A stretch of DNA of 37,048 nt, from positions 1-37,048 of the forward strand of contig JAGHVO010000044.1 in assembly GCA_018064245.1 (NCBI GenBank). The letters are read 5' to 3'. Numbering within the stretch: position 1 is the first letter of the stretch; every line of letters starts with the position of its first letter. The notes beneath the pieces are model-generated. The model was not told the DNA's origin, ran no database searches, and saw only the letters and a list, made by a program, of their open reading frames with translations. The DNA comes from Candidatus Colimorpha pelethequi (GTDB lineage: Bacteria; Bacteroidota; Bacteroidia; Bacteroidales; P3). Both the position numbers and the translations under genes were made by a program. Of this stretch, positions 8,993 through 15,866 are shown one piece after another.

Positions 8993-9472
8993 ATGAACCT
9001 TACTTTATTAATAATCGTTCTTACCGTGGGACTTTTGCTGCTCGCCTTGGAGATTGTAGCACTTCCTGGCGGCATTGCCGGCATCTTTGGTGTAGCGCTC
9101 ATCTCCTTTGGCGTATGGCAGACATACATGCTTTACGGCCCAACAGCTGGCTCCATAACCTTGTTATGCAGCATTGCGGTATGTGTGCTGTTCCTCATCC
9201 TCTTTATGAAAGCCAAGACCTGGAAACGGTTCAGCCTGAATGAGGAATCCGACAGCAAAGTCAACCAGATTGACCAGAAAGTTGTCAAAGTCGGTGCAAA
9301 AGGCAGCACCGTGGCTCGTCTCGCACCCACCGGCAAGGCTCTCATCGAAGGCGAATTGATGGAAGTCCACGCCGTAAACAAATTCATCGACCCCGACCGC
9401 CCCATCGAAGTGATCGCCGTGGAAGGCTACCGCATCGACGTGAGAGAACTTGGCGACGAAAGATGGAAGTAA
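8993..9472 (+). CDS. NfeD-like membrane protein
   Basis: NfeD proteins are short membrane proteins usually coded beside SPFH/flotillin proteins and thought to work with them. The 159-residue product has hydrophobic segments at about residues 3-24, 29-46 and 51-72. A soluble C-terminal OB-like beta domain follows (about 95-155, with GKALIEGELMEVHAV and IEVIAVEGYRIDVREL), the standard short-NfeD layout. It lies upstream of floA on the same strand, separated by a 175-nt spacer made of repeats. The partnership with FloA is inferred from this pairing, which is widespread. Confidence 0.9.
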   Translation: MNLTLLIIVLTVGLLLLALEIVALPGGIAGIFGVALISFGVWQTYMLYGPTAGSITLLCSIAVCVLFLILFMKAKTWKRFSLNEESDSKVNQIDQKVVKVGAKGSTVARLAPTGKALIEGELMEVHAVNKFIDPDRPIEVIAVEGYRIDVRELGDERWK

Positions 9473-9647
9473 GTGAATGGTGACAGTGACCTTAACCTTA
9501 ACCTTAACCTTGACCTTGACTGCTGACTATGACCATTCTCAATTGAACCACTTGAACCGTTTGAACTATTCTTAATTCTCAATTCTCATCTCTCAATTCA
9601 ACAAATCGACAAATCAACAATTCAACACCCTTTCAAATCTATAAATT
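9473..9647 (+). repeat. Intergenic modular repeat element, locus 3 (fills the nfeD-floA spacer)
   Basis: A GTGAATGGTGACAGTGACC head directly follows the nfeD stop. Five hexamers occupy 9490-9519 (CCTTAA three times, CCTTGA twice). The tail holds a 9-bp triplet (TTGAACCAC, TTGAACCGT, TTGAACTAT; 9543-9569) and then AATTCTCATCTCTCAATTCA. Segment 9581-9607 matches the reverse complement of 17164-17190 with one mismatch in 27. Segment 9611-9627 matches the reverse complement of 24691-24707 perfectly over 17 nt. Confidence 0.85.
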
Positions 9648-10634
9648 ATGCAAATAGCTATTATTGTTGTAGTATGCATCATTCTTTTGGTGCTTTTTCT
9701 CTACCTTGTGCCCATCGGAATTTGGTTCCAGGCACTCATCTCGGGAGTTCACACTTCCCTCATCCAGTTGGTGTTCATGCGCTTCCGTAAGGTTCCGCCT
9801 ACGGTTATCGTGAACAACATGATTTCCGCCTCCAAGGCTGGTCTCAAGTTGACGCAGAACGAGCTCGAAGCTCACTATCTGGCTGGCGGTCGCGTAAACA
9901 GCGTGGTCAACGCACTGATTTCCGCCGACAAAGCCAACATGAACCTCGATTTCAAGACTGCTACCGCCATCGACCTCGCTGGCCGTGACGTGCTGAAGGC
10001 CGTGCAGACCTCAGTCAACCCCAAAGTGATCGACACGCCTCCTGTGGCCGCTGTTGCCAAAGACGGCATCCAGCTCATTGCCAAGGCTCGTGTAACCGTG
10101 CGCACCAACATCAAGCAGCTCGTTGGCGGTGCCGGCGAAGAGACCATCCTCGCCCGTGTAGGCGAAGGCATCGTAACCTCCATCGGTTCGGCAGTAAGCC
10201 ACAAGCAAGTGCTTGAGAACCCCGACAGCATCTCCAAGCTCGTGCTTTCCAAGGGTTTGGACAGCGGTACCGCTTTCGAAATTCTTTCCATCGACATCGC
10301 CGACATCGACGTAGGCAAGAACATCGGCGCTCAGTTGCAGATGGATCAGGCTAACGCCGACAAGAACATCGCTCAAGCTAAGGCTGAGGAACGTCGCGCC
10401 ATGGCTGTGGCTCAGGAACAGGAAATGAAAGCCAAGGCTCAGGAAGCCCGCGCCCGCGTTATCGAGGCCGAGGCTGAAGTACCGCGCGCCATGGCTGAAG
10501 CCTTCCGCAACGGAAACCTCGGCATTATGGACTACTATCGTATGAAGAATATCCAAGCCGACACCGACATGCGTGAGAGCATCTCCAAGCCTGCCGGCAA
10601 GCAGCCCACCACCACAAAACCTCTCGACAAATAA
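9648..10634 (+). CDS. floA: Flotillin-like protein FloA
   Basis: FloA is a bacterial flotillin (UPF0365 family) that forms membrane assemblies affecting lipid order and protein complexes. The 328-residue length is standard. A re-entrant or transmembrane N-terminus (about residues 2-45, [20 protein letters not shown]) is followed by the SPFH-like region with the family-typical [18 protein letters not shown] and [20 protein letters not shown]. An Ala/Glu-rich helical region ([20 protein letters not shown]) and a short variable tail with Thr/Lys complete it. It is coded after nfeD and ends before a strong terminator. High confidence. Confidence 0.96.
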   Translation: MQIAIIVVVCIILLVLFLYLVPIGIWFQALISGVHTSLIQLVFMRFRKVPPTVIVNNMISASKAGLKLTQNELEAHYLAGGRVNSVVNALISADKANMNLDFKTATAIDLAGRDVLKAVQTSVNPKVIDTPPVAAVAKDGIQLIAKARVTVRTNIKQLVGGAGEETILARVGEGIVTSIGSAVSHKQVLENPDSISKLVLSKGLDSGTAFEILSIDIADIDVGKNIGAQLQMDQANADKNIAQAKAEERRAMAVAQEQEMKAKAQEARARVIEAEAEVPRAMAEAFRNGNLGIMDYYRMKNIQADTDMRESISKPAGKQPTTTKPLDK

Positions 10635-10656
10635 GTCGAAACGATAAGTTATAAAC

Positions 10657-10692
10657 AAGGGGAGCCGCCCATCGGGCGGCTCCCCTTATTTC
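10657..10692 (+). terminator. Rho-independent terminator after floA
   Basis: A perfect 14-bp stem (AAGGGGAGCCGCCC pairing with GGGCGGCTCCCCTT) around a 3-nt ATC loop is followed by ATTT. It lies 22 nt after the floA stop and closes the porU-floA block. Confidence 0.92.
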
Positions 10693-10905
10693 ATCTCCGC
10701 AAATTAGGAACTCAATACCAAAATTCGCAAACCATAGACAACTATCACTCCAAATCATTGAATATAATTGGAGCGAGTTTGATATAGGACTGGCATGAAA
10801 CCAATTTTCATAATCCAGAATTTGTGAATGTGATGGGAATTTGGAGATTTTTTTTATTGTGTGTCAGCATTTTCCCCAATAGGAAGACCGAGAGGCCAAA
10901 GTTTT

Positions 10906-10960
10906 CTGCAAAGCGCTCTCGCTGGGCCTTGCTGTCGAAACAGCCAGACTGCTTCTTCAT
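10906..10960 (-). repeat. Dispersed repeat, copy B (FDSKAQRE-type)
   Basis: Reverse-complement match to 1590-1646; the core 10906-10936 differs at two positions in 31. On the minus strand it reads MKKQSGCFDSKAQRERFA from an ATG at 10960. It directly adjoins the first unit of the 32-bp-period array at 10961. Confidence 0.7.
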
Positions 10961-11040
10961 ATTTGCAAAATAAGGCAACCAAAACGATGAAAATTTGCAA
11001 AATAAGGCAATGCAAACAAATAGAATTTGCAAAATAAGGC
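10961..11040 (+). repeat. Three direct repeats with 32-bp period upstream of the Fic gene
   Basis: ATTTGCAAAATAAGGC occurs at 10961, 10993 and 11025, exactly 32 bp apart, separated by 16-nt segments that differ from each other. The copies lie just upstream of the -7 box of the Fic gene. Too few and too short for CRISPR; binding sites or slippage products are possible. Confidence 0.85.
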
Positions 11041-11060
11041 GTTGTATGGATTAATTTTCG

Positions 11061-11084
11061 TATTTTTGTCGCAAAATTTGCGAC
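11061..11084 (+). promoter_or_regulatory. Fic promoter -7 box with overlapping palindromic operator candidate
   Basis: TATTTTTG at 11061-11068 matches the Bacteroidetes TAnnTTTG box. Its last base begins a perfect palindrome, GTCGCAAAATTTGCGAC (11068-11084, 8-bp arms and one central base), placed at the expected transcription start and 40 nt before the ATG. No TTTG -33 element is found at the normal spacing. Confidence 0.6.
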
Positions 11085-11124
11085 GATACGCATTGCATTA
11101 TGTCGCACAAATAGCAATTGCATC

Positions 11125-12414
11125 ATGTACATTCACGAAAGAGACAATTGGACAAACTTCCGTTGGGACGCTTCGCAGGTAGCTGTTCTACAGGAGGTTG
11201 TATGTCGTAAGCAAGGTTTGCTTTATGGCAGATTGAGTTCGCTTGGTTTTGACAGCAAACTACATGCAATGGCTGAGAACTTGACTCACGATATTGTATA
11301 TTCGTCAGAGATTGAAGGTATTCGGTTGAATGTGGATCAGGTACGGTCTTCTATTGCCTGGAAACTGGGTATAGAAAACGTCAAATACACTGCACCTTCA
11401 CACTATATCGACTCAGTTGTCAACGTGATGATAGAAGCCGTACAGCATTATGACATGCCTCTCAATAAAGAGAAACTATGCGCATGGCAAGCAGCTTTCT
11501 TCCCCGCCGGGTTCTGTGAAGGTAGTCAGATTGAAGTTGGCGAGTACCGTACCAACGAGGAGCATATTGTCAGCGGGACGTTCGGACGCGAGAAAATTCA
11601 CTATATCGCTCCATCGCCTGACCATGTGGAAGAGGAGATGCAAAAGTTCCTCCATTGGTTCGAAACCAACGAGCCTGTTAGCAGCATCATTCGATCTGCC
11701 ATCGCCCATTTCTGGTTTGTGAGCATTCATCCCTTTGAGGATGGAAACGGCAGACTGGCTCGTATTCTTTCCGACATGCTTCTGGCAAGAGGAGAGAAGA
11801 GTGAGTTCAGGTTTTATAATGTGTCATCACAGATCAACAAAGACAAGAACCATTACTATGATGTCCTGGAGCGAATGCAGCATGGCGATGGCGATATCAC
11901 TGAATGGATAGTATGGTACCTGCAGAAATTGGATGAAGCACTTGACGAAGCTGAAACAATTGTCACAAGAATTCTCAATAAGAGTTTTTTCTGGCAGAAG
12001 GCATCCGCCATTCCGATGACAGAGCGACAGACTCAGATGCTCAATATTTTTCTCGATGGCTACGAGGCAAAGATCACGTCAAAAACATGGGCAACCTTGG
12101 CAAAGTGCTCAAAAGACACAGCCATACGCGACATTCAATATCTATTGGGCAAAAACATCTTGGTGGAGGATATCCCTGGAGCAAAACGACCCAGTTACTC
12201 CATTGTCTATGATGCAGAAGACCTCACACAATTCTTCTCTGAGGTGAACATTATCGAAGAGAACGGTGTTCACTATCTCAAAGCATTGTTCAAAGGCAAG
12301 AAATCCGTAAAGGAAAGGATTCTGAAACTCGATGCAGAGCGGTTCCTGAAAGGAGATCTTCCGTTGCCAAATCTGCTCAATAAGTACTGCTCGTATATAA
12401 CATTTGAAAAATAA
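11125..12414 (+). CDS. Fic family protein with DUF4172 N-terminus and winged-helix-like C-terminus
   Basis: Fic proteins transfer AMP (or another nucleotide moiety) to hydroxyl groups of target proteins. The catalytic loop is complete: HPFEDGNGRLAR starting at His202. A self-inhibitory motif of the S/TxxxE(G/N) type lies in the N-terminal DUF4172 region (SSEIEG, residues 60-65, Glu64), so basal activity should be repressed. The C-terminal third has a winged-helix-like segment (KDTAIRDIQYLLGKNILVEDIPGAKRPSYSI). About 65 further residues follow that usual DUF4172-Fic proteins lack. The gene stands alone with its own promoter, a palindrome and a repeat array. With the HTH-like region, self-regulation at that palindrome is plausible. 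The target is unknown. Confidence 0.92.
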   Translation: MYIHERDNWTNFRWDASQVAVLQEVVCRKQGLLYGRLSSLGFDSKLHAMAENLTHDIVYSSEIEGIRLNVDQVRSSIAWKLGIENVKYTAPSHYIDSVVNVMIEAVQHYDMPLNKEKLCAWQAAFFPAGFCEGSQIEVGEYRTNEEHIVSGTFGREKIHYIAPSPDHVEEEMQKFLHWFETNEPVSSIIRSAIAHFWFVSIHPFEDGNGRLARILSDMLLARGEKSEFRFYNVSSQINKDKNHYYDVLERMQHGDGDITEWIVWYLQKLDEALDEAETIVTRILNKSFFWQKASAIPMTERQTQMLNIFLDGYEAKITSKTWATLAKCSKDTAIRDIQYLLGKNILVEDIPGAKRPSYSIVYDAEDLTQFFSEVNIIEENGVHYLKALFKGKKSVKERILKLDAERFLKGDLPLPNLLNKYCSYITFEK

Positions 12415-12427
12415 CTTTGGACAATAA

Positions 12428-12445
12428 CCTTGACGTTGACCTTGA
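12428..12445 (+). repeat. Intergenic hexamer element, locus 4 (short, CGTTGA variant)
   Basis: Three hexamers (CCTTGA, CGTTGA, CCTTGA) start 13 nt after the Fic stop codon. The CGTTGA variant occurs elsewhere in the window only at locus 5, on the far side of the ATPase gene. No tail module is visible. Confidence 0.65.
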
Positions 12446-12513
12446 CTTTTGTCCCATGTTATTTATTAATTGTTTTTTAGGCGATAGACTCTTTTTTTCC
12501 GTAGGATTTTTTT

Positions 12514-12580
12514 CTCAAGGGCGATAAGTTGCCATCGACACGATGGAACATCCGTTCCCCTATCGCACTTGAGCTTTTTT
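12514..12580 (+). terminator. Large stem-loop with inner hairpin and T-tract after the Fic gene
   Basis: CTCAAGGGCGATA (12514-12526) pairs with TATCGCACTTGAG (12561-12573), 12 of 13 bases. The 34-nt loop contains a second hairpin, CCATCG-ACA-CGATGG. GAGCTTTTTTATCTTTT follows, so it can act as a terminator for the Fic transcript. The long structured loop is more than a simple terminator needs. Confidence 0.6.
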
Positions 12581-12634
12581 ATCTTTTCCCAGATCAATTT
12601 ATCGCACCAATACTATAATGAAACCTTTCTTTTC

Positions 12635-12726
12635 CCTCAACTTCCCGAACAAATCAACCTCAACTTCCCGAACGAATTAGCCTCAACTTCCCGAACAAAT
12701 CATCCTCAACTTCCCGAAAACTTTAC
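12635..12726 (+). repeat. Four-copy 23-bp tandem array upstream of the DUF4143 ATPase gene
   Basis: Units start at 12635, 12658, 12681 and 12704. Each opens with CCTCAACTTCCCGAA and ends in a variable AT-rich octamer. The array ends about 30 nt before the -7 box of the ATPase gene. The last unit diverges after its first 15 bases. Confidence 0.9.
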
Positions 12727-12755
12727 AAAAGCACCTCATTATTAATATTTTTTCG

Positions 12756-12763
12756 TATCTTTG
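12756..12763 (+). promoter_or_regulatory. -7 promoter box of the DUF4143 ATPase gene
   Basis: TATCTTTG matches the Bacteroidetes TAnnTTTG consensus and lies 30 nt before the ATG at 12794. No TTTG is seen at -33; the 23-bp array stands just upstream instead. Confidence 0.6.
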
Positions 12764-12793
12764 CATTTTGAAACAATAGCACAAAAAACAGGG

Positions 12794-14071
12794 ATGAAAA
12801 AATACAAAAAAAGAATAGTAGATGAACTGCTTTTACACAAGCTGGAAGGGTTTGGCGCCGTACTGATAGAAGGGCCTAAGTGGTGTGGCAAAACCACCAC
12901 CGCCCGACAGCAGGCAGGCAGCGTACTTGACCTCGGAAACAGCAAGACACTCGAAGACAGTCTTCTTATGATAAGCATCGACACACAGCGATTGCTTGAC
13001 GGTTCCGTTCCCAAATTGATTGACGAGTGGCAGACCATCCCACGCCTTTGGGACGCAGTCCGAAATGAGGTGGACAATCGTGCCGAGCCAGGTCAATTTA
13101 TCCTGACAGGGTCATCCGTCCCGCCCGACGTGGACGCCATTCACCACAGCGGGACAGGACGATTTGCTCGTCTCAAGATGCGTCCAATGTCGCTCTTTGA
13201 GTCAGAAGAGTCGGATGGTTCTGTTCGGCTCTCCGACCTTTTCAACGGCAAAGGCATTCCCTCCCCACTTGACGCTTCCGACCAACTAAAGCCTATAGCA
13301 TTCCAGTGCTGTAGGGGCGGCTGGCCCTATGCGACCTTTCTAAAAGAGAATGCAGCTCTGGACCAAGCCTACGAGTATTTCAATTCAGTATGCGAATCTG
13401 ATGTCTCTCGTATTGACAAAACCAAACGCAGCCCCGAACGTACAAGGCAGATTATGCGATCCTATGCCCGCAACCAAGGTATGCAAATTCCATTTTCCAC
13501 CATCTGCAGCGACATCAAGGCAAACGACAAGCTGTCAATCAGCGATGACACCGTAGCGGACTATGTCGAAGCATTGCGCAAGCTTTTCGTCATAGAAGAC
13601 ATGCCTGCGTGGAATCCCAACCTACGTTCCAAGACCGCAATCCGCACCAGCGACACTCGCTATTTTGTTGATCCGAGCATCGCCGCAGCAGCTCTCGGCA
13701 TCGGCCCTGACGATTTGATGAACGACCTCAAAGCCTTCGGAATGTTTTTTGAGTCTATGGCTGTACGCGATTTACGTATCTACGCCAGCAAACTTGGCGG
13801 GAATGTCTATCACTACAGAGACAGCAATGGTTTGGAATGCGACACTGTAATCCACCTACGCAACGGAAAGTACGGACTTGTAGAAATAAAGCTGGGCGGG
13901 ACGGAAAAGATAGAAGAAGGAGCCAAGAATATCCAGAAATTGGCAAGCATCATCGACACTACAAAAATGCAAGCGCCCTCGTTCCTAATGGTGCTTACAG
14001 CCGTCAGCAAATACGCCTATCGCCGCCAAGATGGAGTATTTGTCGTACCTATAAGTAGCTTGAGGGACTAA
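12794..14071 (+). CDS. AAA-type ATPase with C-terminal DUF4143 (PD-(D/E)xK-like) domain
   Basis: A 425-residue member of the DUF4143 ATPase group, accessory proteins of unknown role that are common in Bacteroidetes. I start at ATG 12794 because the TTG upstream lies inside the promoter box. The Walker A motif is GPKWCGKT at residues 27-34. A Walker B-like LIDEWQTIP and a sensor ILTGSS follow. The C-terminal part has FFESMAVRDLRIYA, then LECDTVIH and GLVEIKLGG, the Glu/Asp/Glu-x-Lys order of a PD-(D/E)xK nuclease-like fold. The gene is monocistronic and flanked in direct orientation by the only two hexamer blocks with CGTTGA units, so the gene with its upstream array may be a cassette. Confidence 0.9.
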   Translation: MKKYKKRIVDELLLHKLEGFGAVLIEGPKWCGKTTTARQQAGSVLDLGNSKTLEDSLLMISIDTQRLLDGSVPKLIDEWQTIPRLWDAVRNEVDNRAEPGQFILTGSSVPPDVDAIHHSGTGRFARLKMRPMSLFESEESDGSVRLSDLFNGKGIPSPLDASDQLKPIAFQCCRGGWPYATFLKENAALDQAYEYFNSVCESDVSRIDKTKRSPERTRQIMRSYARNQGMQIPFSTICSDIKANDKLSISDDTVADYVEALRKLFVIEDMPAWNPNLRSKTAIRTSDTRYFVDPSIAAAALGIGPDDLMNDLKAFGMFFESMAVRDLRIYASKLGGNVYHYRDSNGLECDTVIHLRNGKYGLVEIKLGGTEKIEEGAKNIQKLASIIDTTKMQAPSFLMVLTAVSKYAYRRQDGVFVVPISSLRD

Positions 14072-14075
14072 GAAA

Positions 14076-14123
14076 CCTTGACGTTGACGTTGACCTTGAC
14101 GTTGACCTTGACGTTGACCTTGA
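14076..14123 (+). repeat. Intergenic hexamer element, locus 5 (CGTTGA/CCTTGA mixed)
   Basis: Eight hexamers (CCTTGA and CGTTGA, four each, nearly alternating) start 4 nt after the ATPase stop codon. No typical tail follows. The variant composition sets loci 4 and 5 apart from the others. Confidence 0.85.
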
Positions 14124-14212
14124 CAGAGAGTGTCCCAACTTATTTTTAAACATTACCAGAACGTAAAAAACAAAAAAAACAATTTGGACGTGTGGAATCT
14201 ATAAATTTTATG

Positions 14213-14220
14213 TAACTTTG
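14213..14220 (+). promoter_or_regulatory. -7 promoter box of the TerB-like gene
   Basis: TAACTTTG fits TAnnTTTG, 54 nt before the ATG at 14275, in an AT-rich stretch. A TTTG at 14183 is 26 nt upstream, longer than the usual spacing of about 19. Confidence 0.5.
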
Positions 14221-14274
14221 CAAAATCACAAATGAGAATTCATTAAACAATAACAATCATAATCCTCTACTATC

Positions 14275-14889
14275 ATGGATACAGACGCAATTGTAACCCT
14301 GCTTGACGGGACAAAGGTCGCAAAAAGCAAAGTCCCCGCAGGAACTGTTTACATCAACGAACAAGGCGTAAAAGTTCGTAAAGTGGCAGTAGCCGCCCCC
14401 GCCGCCAAGGTCGCAGACAACGGGAACGATTTCTTTGGCAAACTGAAAGGTCTTGCAGGCTCTAAAGTGACTGACATTCTCGGCAACTTCGACATCAACT
14501 CGCTCTCCAAACTGGGAGGGGAAAAGCTCAAAGGCATCAATATGGGCTCGCTTACCGACACCTTCAAAAAGTTGCAAGGTCAGATCAAGGGTGGCAACGT
14601 AAAGGACATCGGTGGTATCCTCTCCTCGCTTAAGGCTGGCGGATTGGACAAGAACATGCTTTCGAAACTTACCAGCGGCATCGCCGATAGCAAAATCAGC
14701 AATGCCATGGGACTTCTTGGCTCGCTCAGCAACGAGGACGCTACGTCCGACCCCAAACAAGCCTTCCATCAATATCTGCAACTGGCACAAGCCGATGGCG
14801 TAATTGAGGAAGACGAGTATCAGAACCTGCAACATCTCGCAAAAGCCGCAGGTATCAGCGAAGCCGAGTTGAGCAAGGCAATCAAATAG
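14275..14889 (+). CDS. TerB-like protein with Gly/Lys-rich N-terminal region
   Basis: A 204-residue protein of uncertain role. The C-terminal 50 residues (QLAQADGVIEEDEYQNLQHLAKAAGISEAEL) resemble the acidic, metal-binding-type helical hairpin of TerB/DjlA-like domains. The preceding 150 residues are low-complexity helices rich in Gly, Lys, Leu and Ser (GGNVKDIGGILSSLKAGGLD). There is no signal peptide or membrane segment, so it is probably cytoplasmic. It has its own promoter and shares a terminator with the convergent panB. TerB proteins occur in stress and phage-defence contexts, but nothing nearby supports that role here. Confidence 0.6.
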   Translation: MDTDAIVTLLDGTKVAKSKVPAGTVYINEQGVKVRKVAVAAPAAKVADNGNDFFGKLKGLAGSKVTDILGNFDINSLSKLGGEKLKGINMGSLTDTFKKLQGQIKGGNVKDIGGILSSLKAGGLDKNMLSKLTSGIADSKISNAMGLLGSLSNEDATSDPKQAFHQYLQLAQADGVIEEDEYQNLQHLAKAAGISEAELSKAIK

Positions 14890-14915
14890 TTCTCAACACT
14901 ATCGCATAGATACAG

Positions 14916-14941
14916 AAAAGGCAGCCATCAGGCTGCCTTTT
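14916..14941. terminator. Bidirectional terminator between the TerB-like gene and panB
   Basis: AAAAGGCAGCC pairs with GGCTGCCTTTT around an ATCA loop. A-rich and T-rich flanks on both sides let it serve both converging genes. Confidence 0.9.
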
Positions 14942-14967
14942 TGTATGTTTTGAGATGTGGAAACACA

Positions 14968-15786
14968 TCAGTACTGTTCTTTCTCGTTGGGGAAGTTCAC
15001 GGACTTTACGTCGGCGATGTACTGCTTTACTGCGTTGGAGATGTCTTCGCCAAAAGTACCGTAGGTGCGGAGGTAGCGGGGTTTGAACTGCTGGGTGATG
15101 CCGAGCATATCCTGCAACACAAGCACCTGGCCGTCGGTGGCGTTGCCTGCACCAATGCCGATGGTGGGTATTTTGACCTCTTTGGTGACACGTTCGGCAA
15201 GCTTGGCGGGAATCTTTTCAAGCACCATGGCAAAACAACCGGCTTGCTCGAGCACATGGGCGTCCTTGATAAGACGCTGCGCCTCTTCCTCTTCGGTAGC
15301 GCGAACGGCATAAGTGCCGAACTTGTTGATGCTCTGCGGCGTAAGTCCGAGATGCCCCATAACGGGAATGCCGGCGGTAAGGATGCGACAGATAGACTCA
15401 AGCACCTCTTCCCCACCCTCAAGCTTTACGGCGTCGGCGCCGGTCTCTTTCATGATACGGATGGCGGAAGCGAGAGCTTGCTTGGAATTGCCTTGATAGG
15501 TACCAAAGGGCATGTCCACGACCACAAGGGCGCGTTTGATGGCACGTTTGACCGAGGAGGCATAGACAATCATCTCGTCGAGCGTGATAGGCAGCGTAGT
15601 ATCGTAGCCCTCCATGACATTGGCGGCAGAGTCGCCCACAAGAATGACATCAATCTTGGTACTGTCGAGCAGTTTTGCCATGGAATAATCGTAGGCGGTA
15701 AGCATGGCGATTTTTTCACCATTGAGTTTCATATTCTGAAGTACACGCGTAGTGACTTTGGTAACGTCGGTTTGAAGGTAAGCCAT
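14968..15786 (-). CDS. panB: 3-methyl-2-oxobutanoate hydroxymethyltransferase
   Basis: PanB makes ketopantoate from alpha-ketoisovalerate and methylene-tetrahydrofolate, the first committed step of pantothenate and CoA synthesis. The 272-residue protein has the family hallmarks: [12 protein letters not shown] near the start, [23 protein letters not shown] (metal-binding Asp in VGDS), then [23 protein letters not shown] and [15 protein letters not shown]. It is the last gene of the minus-strand series and ends at the shared terminator. Repeat element locus 6 lies between it and the upstream gene. No panC is in view. Confidence 0.97.
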   Translation of the reverse strand: MAYLQTDVTKVTTRVLQNMKLNGEKIAMLTAYDYSMAKLLDSTKIDVILVGDSAANVMEGYDTTLPITLDEMIVYASSVKRAIKRALVVVDMPFGTYQGNSKQALASAIRIMKETGADAVKLEGGEEVLESICRILTAGIPVMGHLGLTPQSINKFGTYAVRATEEEEAQRLIKDAHVLEQAGCFAMVLEKIPAKLAERVTKEVKIPTIGIGAGNATDGQVLVLQDMLGITQQFKPRYLRTYGTFGEDISNAVKQYIADVKSVNFPNEKEQY

Positions 15787-15796
15787 TAGATTATAT

Positions 15797-15866
15797 TAGT
15801 TTAGAGTGAAAGGTTAAGGTCAAAGTCAAGGTTAAGGTTAAGGTCAAGGTCAAGGTCACTGATCAC
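15797..15866 (-). repeat. Intergenic modular repeat element, locus 6
   Basis: On the minus strand, GTGATCAGTGACC directly follows the TAA stop of the upstream gene. Seven hexamers (15814-15855) come next, then CCTTTCACTCTAAACTA, the same tail type as locus 1. It ends shortly before the panB start. Confidence 0.85.

Larger units (their letters stand above)
10635..11124. other. Gene-free spacer between floA and the Fic gene
   Basis: In order, this 490-nt spacer holds the floA terminator (10657-10692), about 200 nt with no recognisable signal, the minus-strand copy of the FDSKAQRE-type dispersed repeat, three direct repeats with a 32-bp period, a -7 promoter box and a 17-bp palindrome. A minus-strand reading frame of about 50 codons from 10960 down to 10808 covers the dispersed repeat; I do not regard it as a proven gene. 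Confidence 0.6.
12415..12793. other. Gene-free spacer between the Fic and ATPase genes
   Basis: This 379-nt spacer contains a short hexamer block, a large stem-loop, a four-copy 23-bp array and a -7 promoter box, each listed separately. GCGATA or its reverse complement occurs at 12481, 12521, 12561 and 12600, about 40 nt apart, and the middle two form part of the stem-loop. No coding sequence was found. Confidence 0.6.

Noticed and set aside
10808-10960. 50-codon minus-strand gene over the dispersed repeat
   Set aside because: Only the FDSKAQRE part is shared with the second copy, and the rest diverges; kept as a repeat and not as a gene.
10961-11040. Possible CRISPR array
   Set aside because: Only three 16-bp repeats with 16-bp spacers, no leader and no cas genes in the window.
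14941-15789. 282-codon open frame on the + strand
   Set aside because: Overlaps panB completely in antisense, and panB has every family motif.
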